DNA of 7,252 nucleotides from Candidatus Latescibacterota bacterium (GTDB lineage Bacteria; Latescibacterota; Latescibacteria; Latescibacterales; Latescibacteraceae): positions 1 to 7,252 of the forward strand of contig JABHYP010000535.1 in NCBI GenBank assembly GCA_018656855.1, in the 5' to 3' direction. The translations under genes were made by a program, and so were the position numbers. Below, piece after piece: positions 1 to 5,670 of the stretch (its first letter is position 1; each line of letters begins with the position of its first letter). The notes beneath the pieces were generated by a model, which had not been told where the DNA came from, searched no databases, and was given only the letters and a program-made list of their open reading frames with translations.

Positions 1-2
1 CA

Positions 3-249
3 ATCGGGCTGAGTGAGACAGGGCGCAACGAATATCTCGCGAAGGATTATCCCTCGGTCTGGGTTCTTGGCGTGCGCGCCTTTGCGCCTCAATGGATCAA
101 GCGCTTTAGCACGAAAAGTGCGGCGCGTTACGAACTCCGCAATTTGCCGGCGGACACTCAGCTTCGACCAATCCCTCTCGCGTCGGGATGTTGCCTGTGG
201 GTCAATCGCGCACACCTCGATACCGTGCAGGGGTTTGATGAATCTTACA
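3..249 (+). pseudogene. Family 2 glycosyltransferase fragment, both ends missing
   Basis: Reading frame 3 is open from the window edge and gives a glycosyltransferase-like stretch: an RYELRNLP segment, then PLASGCCLWVNRAHLDTV and QGFDESY. This matches the part of GT2 (rhamnosyltransferase-like) enzymes where a Ser-Gly-Cys segment and a Gly-Phe-Asp-Glu motif precede the acidic 'ED.DL' catalytic region. Here that region never comes: after GFDESY the frame gives IYHESLDKN and stops at 276-278. The start lies outside the window. GC content is about 58% over 1-240 and about 40% over the next 240 bases (hand count), so this piece differs in composition from everything after it. Family members transfer nucleotide-activated sugars in polysaccharide or O-antigen synthesis; this remnant lacks the residues to do so. 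The family call rests on motif recognition only. Confidence 0.6.
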
Positions 250-795
250 TCTACCATGAATCTCTGGACAAGAATTGAAACGAAAATTGATAACCACCTT
301 TTCCTCAGTTCACCACGTCTGCTCCAGATGCCTTTTGTATATGTGACCACAGCAGATGCTTTTGAACTATCTGAAACCGAAAAAAAGAATGTGAAAAAAT
401 TTTTCGATAATGGCGGATTCATGGTTCTTGAGACCGCAACTCCACAAATCGAAAATAACCAGGCAAGAGCGTCGCTGAAAGAGATGATCCGCGAAACTCT
501 CGATCACGCAAGATTTGAACCCATACCAATGGATCATCATCTTTTTCATTGCTTTTTTGATTTCGAAGGCAAACCGCCGCAGGGCGCTGAAATTGGATCA
601 AGTAGGTCTTCAATTAATAAAACCATCCATTATCTCGAGGGAGTGTGGTATAAAGGCCGCCTGGCAGCAGTTTATTCCGACAAAGGATATATAGTAAAAT
701 GGACTGACCTGACCAATAACTTTCCACAACTAAAAATGGGTATCAATATGATTGTTTATTCACTCATTCAGGATGTTGGAAATGCCCCTAAATAA
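238..795 (+). CDS. DUF4159 domain protein, copy 1, 5'-truncated
   Basis: First of three tandem DUF4159 paralogues. It shares the family core with the other two: MPFVYVTT, an AFELSETEKKNVKKF helix, NGGFMVLE, EPIPMDHHLFHCFFDF, YLEGVWYKGRLAAVYSDKGY and PQLKMGINMIVYSL. Similarity to copies 2 and 3 starts only at about MNLTSTMNLWT. The signal peptide and the first strand (the ALAWG..PP.NY region of the others) are missing. The frame is open back to a GTG at 13, but those extra residues are the out-of-frame reading of the glycosyltransferase fragment and are not real protein. ATGs at 238 and 256 exist, without a clear Shine-Dalgarno sequence. DUF4159 resembles ThuA/glutamine-amidotransferase-like folds; its biochemical role is not established. 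As it stands the product would have no export signal, so this is probably a broken copy or an assembly artefact. Confidence 0.75.
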   Translation: MNLTSTMNLWTRIETKIDNHLFLSSPRLLQMPFVYVTTADAFELSETEKKNVKKFFDNGGFMVLETATPQIENNQARASLKEMIRETLDHARFEPIPMDHHLFHCFFDFEGKPPQGAEIGSSRSSINKTIHYLEGVWYKGRLAAVYSDKGYIVKWTDLTNNFPQLKMGINMIVYSLIQDVGNAPK

Positions 796-862
796 CAGTG
801 ATATTCCACTTTTCGTACATATATCTTCATAAAATAAATGTAAAAATATTTATTTTTTATTG

Positions 863-886
863 TATAATATTTAAAATTGTATTATA
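863..886 (+). promoter_or_regulatory. AT-only dyad containing a TATAAT box (weak promoter candidate)
   Basis: TATAATA at 863-869 and TATTATA at 880-886 form a perfect 7-bp inverted repeat around a 10-nt spacer. The left arm contains a consensus -10 hexamer, but no convincing -35 element lies 16-18 bp upstream. It lies 147 bp upstream of DUF4159 copy 2, in a very AT-rich gap (796-1032) where such a match can arise by chance. Confidence 0.2.
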
Positions 887-1032
887 TGTATTTATCAGAG
901 TAAACCATGCTGAACTTATCAATATGATTGTTAAATGATAAAATATTGACTGCAAAGGATAAAGCCGAGGTAAAGAAATAAAAGCATAAAGGGATTATGA
1001 AATTTGGACTCTATTAAAATTCGGGGTGTAAT

Positions 1033-1881
1033 ATGAAAAAGTTAATTACCGTACATCGAAATGTATTCCTTTTATCCGCTATTTTAATTATTACTATCCT
1101 CATATCAGCATGCTCAATTATTCAATTCAAGTACGATACTGTACAGGAAAAACAAGGAGTAACACCTAATAAAAACATCAGGGGAACTTTAAATATGGCG
1201 CTTGCCTGGGGACAGCGGTTATCACCTCCCCGCCAGTACTCGCGAGTGATAATCAACCTTAAAGACGCGATGACAAAATGGACTGATGTCACAACAATAC
1301 TTGATGATCATCTCATGCTCGATTCACCTAAATTACATAAGATGCCGTTTGTTCTGGTGACCACCGACAAAGCGTTTGAATTAACAAGCACTGAACGGGG
1401 CAACATTAAAAAGTATTTGACGAACGGCGGTTTTATGGTACTGGATAATCCCGAGGCTAATGCTGACCGGAGTCAGGCGGAATCTTCCCTGCGAAAAATG
1501 CTCCGTGATGTTCTCGGGGCCGGCTCGCGATTAGAACCTATATCTATAAGTCATGAGATATACCACTGTTATTTCGATTTTACTGACGGGCCGCCTATAG
1601 GTTCAGAAAACAGAAAAAGAGTAGTCCGCAGGGATGTTGATGTTGAGATTGGTCCTGACGGTAAACCCACTGAAAAAGTTAGCGAAATCATCAAATTACC
1701 CAAACAAGTACGATATCTTGAGGGTATCTTTATTGGTGACCGTCTCGCAGTTGTATTTTCAAATAAAGGATATGTCGTAAATTGGAATGATATGAGTAAT
1801 AACGAAGCCCAGTTGAAAATGGGAGTGAACCTGATGGTTTTTGCACTCACGCAGCCGGGCGGTATTGCATCGGAAGAATAG
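1033..1881 (+). CDS. DUF4159 domain lipoprotein, copy 2
   Basis: A complete 282-residue DUF4159 protein. The N-terminus is a lipoprotein signal: MKK, a hydrophobic run and the lipobox ISAC, with Cys27 as the predicted lipidated residue, so the product should be anchored to a membrane facing the periplasm or the surface. The domain follows: ALAWGQRLSPP and an INLKDAMTKWTDV segment (about 56-93), MPFVLVTT, NGGFMVLD, HEIYHCYFDF (Tyr177-Phe183) and, at the end, YLEGIFIGDRLAVVFSNKGY and QLKMGVNLMVFAL. Between the HCYFDF motif and YLEGIF it carries a charged insertion of roughly 20-25 residues (about 190-225) absent from copies 1 and 3. The ATG follows a GGGGTG Shine-Dalgarno-like sequence (1023-1028) by 4 nt. 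It lies 237 bp after copy 1 and about 140 bp before copy 3. Function is unknown; a class I glutamine-amidotransferase-like fold is plausible. Confidence 0.88.
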   Translation: MKKLITVHRNVFLLSAILIITILISACSIIQFKYDTVQEKQGVTPNKNIRGTLNMALAWGQRLSPPRQYSRVIINLKDAMTKWTDVTTILDDHLMLDSPKLHKMPFVLVTTDKAFELTSTERGNIKKYLTNGGFMVLDNPEANADRSQAESSLRKMLRDVLGAGSRLEPISISHEIYHCYFDFTDGPPIGSENRKRVVRRDVDVEIGPDGKPTEKVSEIIKLPKQVRYLEGIFIGDRLAVVFSNKGYVVNWNDMSNNEAQLKMGVNLMVFALTQPGGIASEE

Positions 1882-2024
1882 TATCCGGGATTATACATGA
1901 AGCAGTAAATTAATAATTTATAAAAAAATATGGAACTTACGTCTAAAACTTTCAATCTTATACTTTTAAAACTTCTTCTTTTACACTCCGCCCTCTTAAT
2001 CCTTGAAATCATTATAGGTATTTG

Positions 2025-2753
2025 ATGACTTTATTGTTTTTATTATTCATTTTTTTTCAGCCAATACCCGCTATAGCGCAATATGAAACATCTTTACAAA
2101 AAGCGTCGGTTATTATCGATCCTGCAGACAAGCAGAAAACAAGAGGATATGCTTCCATAGCCCTGGTATGGGGTAAACAGATCAGACCTCCGAAAAACTA
2201 CAACAAAGTACTTATAAACCTCAAAAATGCCATGGGCAACTGGACCGATGTATATACGACTTTGCATACCCATCTTCCTCTCGAATCCGAACTATTACTA
2301 AAAACACCCATTGTCATAATAACCACAGAAGACGATTTCAACCTTACCATGATTGAGCGGATGAATGTAAAAGAGTATTTTGAAAAAGGCGGTTTTATTG
2401 TGTGTGAGAATGCCCGCGGAACGAGAATAACAAATCCGGTGGAAAAGTCATTCAAACGCATGATCACCGAAACGCTTGGAAAAGAGGCGCAGTTCCGTCC
2501 CATACCCAAAAGTCATAATATTTACCATTGCTTTTTTGATTTTGAAGACGGCCCCCCGAGCGTAGTTATCGGAAATATAATAAATACCGGGTATATAGAA
2601 GGCGTGTGGTATAAAGACAGGTTGACAGCAGTTTATTCCAACATGGGATACACAAGGAAATGGAACGATGACACAGGAAATATTCCACAGTTGAAATTGG
2701 GAGTGAATATGATTATATTCTCACTTATTCGCGAAGGAAGTATTGCCCGGTAA
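2025..2753 (+). CDS. DUF4159 domain secreted protein, copy 3
   Basis: A complete 242-residue DUF4159 protein. It starts with a short, very hydrophobic Sec signal peptide ending in an Ala-Ile-Ala cleavage site before Gln19, and has no lipobox cysteine, so a soluble periplasmic or secreted product is expected, unlike lipoprotein copy 2. Family motifs run in order: ALVWGKQIRPPKNY, INLKNAMGNWTDV, TPIVIITTEDDF, KGGFIVCEN, FRPIPKSHNIYHCFFDF, YIEGVWYKDRLTAVYSNMGY and PQLKLGVNMIIFSLI. A TTG at 2022 lies directly upstream in frame; ATG 2025 is preferred because AGGT at 2016-2019 sits 5 nt before it. The stop lies 22 bp before the preferred symporter ATG, or 11 nt inside the symporter frame if that gene starts at TTG 2743, which points to co-transcription. 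Its enzymatic role, if any, is unknown. Confidence 0.88.
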   Translation: MTLLFLLFIFFQPIPAIAQYETSLQKASVIIDPADKQKTRGYASIALVWGKQIRPPKNYNKVLINLKNAMGNWTDVYTTLHTHLPLESELLLKTPIVIITTEDDFNLTMIERMNVKEYFEKGGFIVCENARGTRITNPVEKSFKRMITETLGKEAQFRPIPKSHNIYHCFFDFEDGPPSVVIGNIINTGYIEGVWYKDRLTAVYSNMGYTRKWNDDTGNIPQLKLGVNMIIFSLIREGSIAR

Positions 2754-2775
2754 AACAAATAGAAATGAATATGGC

Positions 2776-4269
2776 ATGAATGAAGTAAAACCTGTCGATA
2801 CCACCAATCACTCTTTTCCTGTACTCCCAATAGTTCTTGCGGTTATTCTCGGTATTGTTCTCGGTCATTTCGCACCATATTTAGCAGTAAAAATTAAAAT
2901 TATCGGCACAATTTTTCTAAATCTCCTCTTCGTGCTTGTAATCCCCCTTATAATATCCTCGATGATTACCGGTATCTCCGGGCTCGGTGATATCAGGCAT
3001 GTTGGAAACATCGGGCTTAAAACAATTGTTTATTACCTTACCACAACATTTTTATCGGTTGTTACAGGAATTATTCTGGTAGTGCTCATTGCTCCCGGCA
3101 AAGGGTTAACAGGCGAAACGAAAACTTTTCCCGACTCGGAGTACGAAATATTTCCCACACCAATTTCGGGTGGTTCAATTGTCCGCATTTTAGACCCGGA
3201 CACTTCTTTCAATATTAATATCGACCCCTCAAAAAACCGCGTGGAACTTATTGATCAGCGCCTTTTCGGTATCATCGATCCTGATGGTGCAATTAAAACT
3301 AAAGAAATCCCGGTTATCAAATGGCTGGATTCTTCAGGTAAAAAAACCGAACCGAGGCTTTCAGGCACTGGTATCGGAACCAGCGCTTTGGTCAAACGTT
3401 TAAGCGGAACAGAACTCATGAATAATTACATCCCACGTAATATCGTTCGTTCCATGGTAAACGAAAATATTTTCCCTCTTATTCTTTTCAGCCTTGTGTT
3501 CGGCGGAGTACTTTCTACGGTAGGTGAGGCCGGTATACCTCTTCTGAACGTTTTCAATGCCATGAATGTCACAATAATAAAGTGCGTTATGCTCTTAATG
3601 TATACGGCGCCGCTGGGAATTTTCGGCCTTACTGCCGGCAGCATCGGGGAAGCCGAATTGACACTGCCAGGCGGCTTTATCACTGAACTTATAAGGCTGG
3701 CAAAATACGCTATAACCGTGTTGTCCGGGCTGCTCATACATGGAGGTATCACCCTTTTCCTTATTCTCGCAATTTTCGGAAAACGCAATCCTTTCAGGTT
3801 TTTCAAGAACATGATCCCACAGATTCTCACTGCCTTTTCAACAGCTTCCAGCATAGCTACTCTTCCGGTCTCCCTGTCCCTCGCAACAAAGAAAAACAAT
3901 GTATCCGAGCGAATCGCCAGTTTTGTTCTTCCGATAGGCGCTACTGTTAATATGGACGGAACCGCCTTATATGAAGGTGTTGCAGCTATATTCATTGCAC
4001 AGATTTACGGCATTCCGTTGGGGATATTCGAACTGGTTATCATAGTTCTCACCGCAACGATTGCTTCCATAGGCGCTGCCGCAATACCGCAAGCGGGTCT
4101 TGTTACTCTGGTTGTTGTGATGAAAAGCGTGGGGCTACCGGTGGAGGGAATAGGAATGATTCTGTCAATTGACTGGTTTATAGACCGCTTCAGAACCTCT
4201 GTCAATGTATGGGGAGATGTTATCGGTTCAGCAGTCATTGACCGCTTTGAGGGTAATATTGAAGATTAG
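2776..4269 (+). CDS. SLC1/SDF-family sodium:glutamate/aspartate or dicarboxylate symporter
   Basis: An inner-membrane secondary transporter of the DAACS (GltP/DctA/EAAT) family, coupling cation entry to uptake of acidic amino acids or dicarboxylates. From ATG 2776 it is 497 residues, against about 400-440 in bacterial relatives. Visible are TM1-TM3 (about 14-106), hairpin 1 SSIATLP (358-364), the TM7 signature NMDGT (392-396), hairpin 2 AAAIPQAGLVT (434-444) and TM8 DWFIDRFRTSVNVWGD (466-481). In TM8, Asp470, Arg473, Thr474, Asn477 and Asp481 line up with GltPh Asp394, Arg397, Thr398, Asn401 and Asp405. That Arg favours an acidic amino-acid substrate. In hairpin 1, Ile replaces the third Ser of the usual Ser-Ser-Ser. 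Residues about 111-212 form a long loop after TM3, predicted to face outward. The start is uncertain: TTG 2743 has AAGGA at 2734-2738, while ATG 2776 lacks a clear Shine-Dalgarno sequence. Confidence 0.92.
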   Translation: MNEVKPVDTTNHSFPVLPIVLAVILGIVLGHFAPYLAVKIKIIGTIFLNLLFVLVIPLIISSMITGISGLGDIRHVGNIGLKTIVYYLTTTFLSVVTGIILVVLIAPGKGLTGETKTFPDSEYEIFPTPISGGSIVRILDPDTSFNINIDPSKNRVELIDQRLFGIIDPDGAIKTKEIPVIKWLDSSGKKTEPRLSGTGIGTSALVKRLSGTELMNNYIPRNIVRSMVNENIFPLILFSLVFGGVLSTVGEAGIPLLNVFNAMNVTIIKCVMLLMYTAPLGIFGLTAGSIGEAELTLPGGFITELIRLAKYAITVLSGLLIHGGITLFLILAIFGKRNPFRFFKNMIPQILTAFSTASSIATLPVSLSLATKKNNVSERIASFVLPIGATVNMDGTALYEGVAAIFIAQIYGIPLGIFELVIIVLTATIASIGAAAIPQAGLVTLVVVMKSVGLPVEGIGMILSIDWFIDRFRTSVNVWGDVIGSAVIDRFEGNIED

Positions 4270-4284
4270 GGTATAAGTTTATAT

Positions 4285-4305
4285 TTATCGGTCCTGCTCC
4301 GATAA
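4285..4305 (+). terminator. Hairpin after the symporter gene (terminator-like)
   Basis: TTATCGG (4285-4291) and CCGATAA (4299-4305) form a perfect 7-bp stem with a 7-nt loop, 16 bp after the symporter stop. No U-tract follows, so it is not a classical intrinsic terminator; it could aid termination or protect the mRNA 3' end. Confidence 0.45.
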
Positions 4306-4308
4306 TAG

Positions 4309-4343
4309 ATTCCAAATTTCAAATTCCAGATTCCAGATTTTAA
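4309..4343 (+). repeat. Five tandem 7-bp units, consensus ATTCCAR
   Basis: Five consecutive heptamers fill 4309-4343. Units 1, 3 and 4 are ATTCCAA or ATTCCAG, unit 2 differs by one base (ATTTCAA) and unit 5 is degenerate (ATTTTAA). They lie in the gap between the symporter and nagB. Short heptad arrays of this kind are typical of slipped-strand expansion and may occur elsewhere in the genome; no function is evident. Confidence 0.6.
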
Positions 4344-4460
4344 AAAATAGTCCGTTGTACGTTATTATATTTTAGTGTTCAATATTTTGAAGTGAGTATC
4401 CATTATTTCAATTTTTTGCGTATTTTCTTGAGTAGAACCTTATTTAAGGTGTCATATATA

Positions 4461-4465
4461 AAAGG
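4461..4465 (+). promoter_or_regulatory. nagB ribosome binding site that fixes the start
   Basis: AAAGG lies 7 nt before ATG 4473. The frame is open further upstream to GTG 4392, but the extra 27 residues do not resemble NagB, whereas MRLIILKD from 4473 matches the usual NagB N-terminus. Confidence 0.7.
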
Positions 4466-4472
4466 CAATATC

Positions 4473-5288
4473 ATGCGCTTGATTATATTGAAAGATTACA
4501 ACTCTGTAAGCACCCGGTCGGCCGCTTACGTGGCATCACAGATCAGAAAGGCAAATCCATCTTCCGAAAATCCCTTTATTCTCGGACTACCCACCGGTTC
4601 GACACCTCTCGGAATGTACCGTGAACTAATCCGCTTTCACCGTGAAGGAATTGTATCGTTCAAAAATGTCATAACATTTAATATGGACGAATATGTCGGG
4701 ATCCCGGAAAACCATCCTCAACGTTACCATAACTACATGAGTAAAAACTTTTTCGAACATATCGACATACCCACCGAAAATGTGAACATACTCGACGGCA
4801 ACGCACAGGATATCGAACTGGAGTGCGCAGCTTACGAACGGAAAATCATGCAATACGGCGGTGTGAACCTTTTCGTTGGCGGCATCGGCGCAAACGGCCA
4901 TATTGCTTTCAATGAGCCAGGCTCATCCCCGGAAAGTCGCACAAGAGTTGTGACACTTTCAGAGAATACTCGTGCTGCAAACTCAAGATTTTTTGTCAAC
5001 GATATTACAAAGGTGCCCGAAACAGCCCTTACGGTTGGAATCGGTACTATACTGGATTCGGGCTCGGTGATGCTTATTGTGACCGGGAACAACAAGGCAC
5101 ACGCGCTCCGTATGGGTGTAGAAAACGGAGTCAACGATATTTGGCCCATCTCACATTTAAAGCTTCATCCGAACGGATTGATTGTTTGCAGCGAGGAGAC
5201 TACAGGCGAATTAAAATCCGAAACTGTCAGTTATTATAAAGAAATCGAAAAGTCAAACACCGCCCCCGATAATCTATACAAAGACTGA
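4473..5288 (+). CDS. nagB: Glucosamine-6-phosphate deaminase
   Basis: A cytoplasmic enzyme converting glucosamine-6-phosphate to fructose-6-phosphate plus ammonia, the step that feeds amino sugars into glycolysis. The product has 271 residues (E. coli NagB: 266) and aligns with the E. coli protein without gaps through the active site, so numbering coincides. It has the phosphate-binding LGLPTGSTP loop (37-45), NMDEYVG with catalytic Asp72, and GGIGANGHIAFNEPGSS with His143 and Glu148, then SRTRV and NTRAANSRFF. Residue 141, Asp in E. coli, is Asn here, as I recall for Bacillus-type NagB. Of the E. coli allosteric-site residues, Arg158 is kept, Lys160 is Val, and a Tyr matching Tyr254 is present, so GlcNAc-6-phosphate activation may be altered. 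It sits 203 bp after the symporter, beyond a hairpin, so it probably has its own promoter. No nagA is in the window. Confidence 0.95.
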   Translation: MRLIILKDYNSVSTRSAAYVASQIRKANPSSENPFILGLPTGSTPLGMYRELIRFHREGIVSFKNVITFNMDEYVGIPENHPQRYHNYMSKNFFEHIDIPTENVNILDGNAQDIELECAAYERKIMQYGGVNLFVGGIGANGHIAFNEPGSSPESRTRVVTLSENTRAANSRFFVNDITKVPETALTVGIGTILDSGSVMLIVTGNNKAHALRMGVENGVNDIWPISHLKLHPNGLIVCSEETTGELKSETVSYYKEIEKSNTAPDNLYKD

Positions 5289-5305
5289 TTAAAGTAATAA
5301 AAGTT

Positions 5306-5372
5306 GCGAGTTATAGCCTAAGCAATCACCTCTCTTGGATTGCTTCGCTCACTTTGTTCACTCGCTATGACA
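5306..5372. repeat. REP-like inverted repeat after nagB
   Basis: AAGCAATC (5320-5327) and GATTGCTT (5338-5345) form a perfect 8-bp stem with a 10-nt loop. An outer GCGAGT (5306-5311) pairs with ACTCGC (5360-5365). The right half, with alternating TCGCTCAC and TTCACTCGC elements ending in TATGAC, resembles dispersed intergenic repeats I recognise from many environmental bacterial genomes. It lies 17 bp after the nagB stop, without a T-tract, and could also act as an mRNA 3' end structure. Confidence 0.5.
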
Positions 5373-5447
5373 TACAGTAATTACGTTACAGTATTTATGA
5401 AACTGTGTACTTAGTTAAACGAAGAATATTCAATCAGTCTTTAGCCC

Positions 5448-5625
5448 GGATTATTCATAAAAATTACTTTACCGCAGAGGCGCAGAGGACACAGAGGACA
5501 CAGAGGAAAACAATAAATTAAAAAGCATATATAAATCATTTTAAGGTCTAAAAAATTAAAAATATTATTATTGCTTTATCTCAGCGGCCTCTGCGTCTCT
5601 GCGGTAAAATTTATGAATTAATCGG
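5448..5625. repeat. MITE- or REP-like element with long terminal inverted repeats
   Basis: The arms are 5468-5488 and 5588-5608, each 21 nt and reverse complementary at 20 of 21 positions (core ACCGCAGAG). The symmetry continues outward: 5448-5461 carries GGATTATTCATAAA and the reverse complement of 5610-5623 reads GATTAATTCATAAA. After the left arm come two exact copies of ACACAGAGG (5489-5506). The 80-bp centre is AT-rich and has no reading frame. The ACCGCAGAG..GCAGAGG type of repeat recurs between genes in many environmental genomes. No transposase is present, and no clear target-site duplication could be identified. Confidence 0.6.
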
Positions 5626-5670
5626 ATTAAACGTACGCCATGTACTACTTTTTGATCCGATATTTCCATT

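Larger units (their letters stand above)
5289..5670. other. Convergent intergenic region without genes
   Basis: This 382-bp stretch between the 3' ends of nagB (+) and the LamG lipoprotein gene (-) holds the two inverted-repeat elements described separately. The remaining parts, about 5373-5447 and 5626-5670, are AT-rich, with no coding sequence, RNA gene or classical terminator that I could recognise. Both flanking genes are transcribed towards it, so the repeats lie where insertions should be least harmful. Confidence 0.6.

Noticed and set aside
13..237. GTG-initiated N-terminal extension of DUF4159 copy 1
   Set aside because: It is the out-of-frame reading of the glycosyltransferase fragment: rich in Arg/Ser, with no signal peptide and no counterpart in copies 2 and 3.
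997..1017. Six-codon leader peptide (MKFGLY) before DUF4159 copy 2, with AAAGGG upstream
   Set aside because: Too short to support, with no run of regulatory codons and no alternative hairpins around it.
1569..2012. Antisense open frame over the end of DUF4159 copy 2
   Set aside because: It overlaps conserved coding sequence, lacks a ribosome binding site and recognisable motifs, and is best explained as chance.
3426..3995. Long antisense open frame over the symporter gene
   Set aside because: It is a shadow of the clearly conserved symporter frame, rich in Arg, Pro and Ser, and shows no recognisable motif.
4392..4472. Longer NagB start at GTG 4392
   Set aside because: The extra residues are unlike NagB, and ATG 4473 has a well-spaced AAAGG and the canonical N-terminus.
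4912..4926. Perfect palindrome ATGAGCC-A-GGCTCAT inside nagB
   Set aside because: It lies over codons for the conserved NEPGSS active-site segment, so protein constraint explains it adequately.
5468..5506. Possible CRISPR-like or tandem-repeat array
   Set aside because: The units are only 8-9 bp and contiguous, without spacers; they belong to the left arm of the inverted-repeat element.
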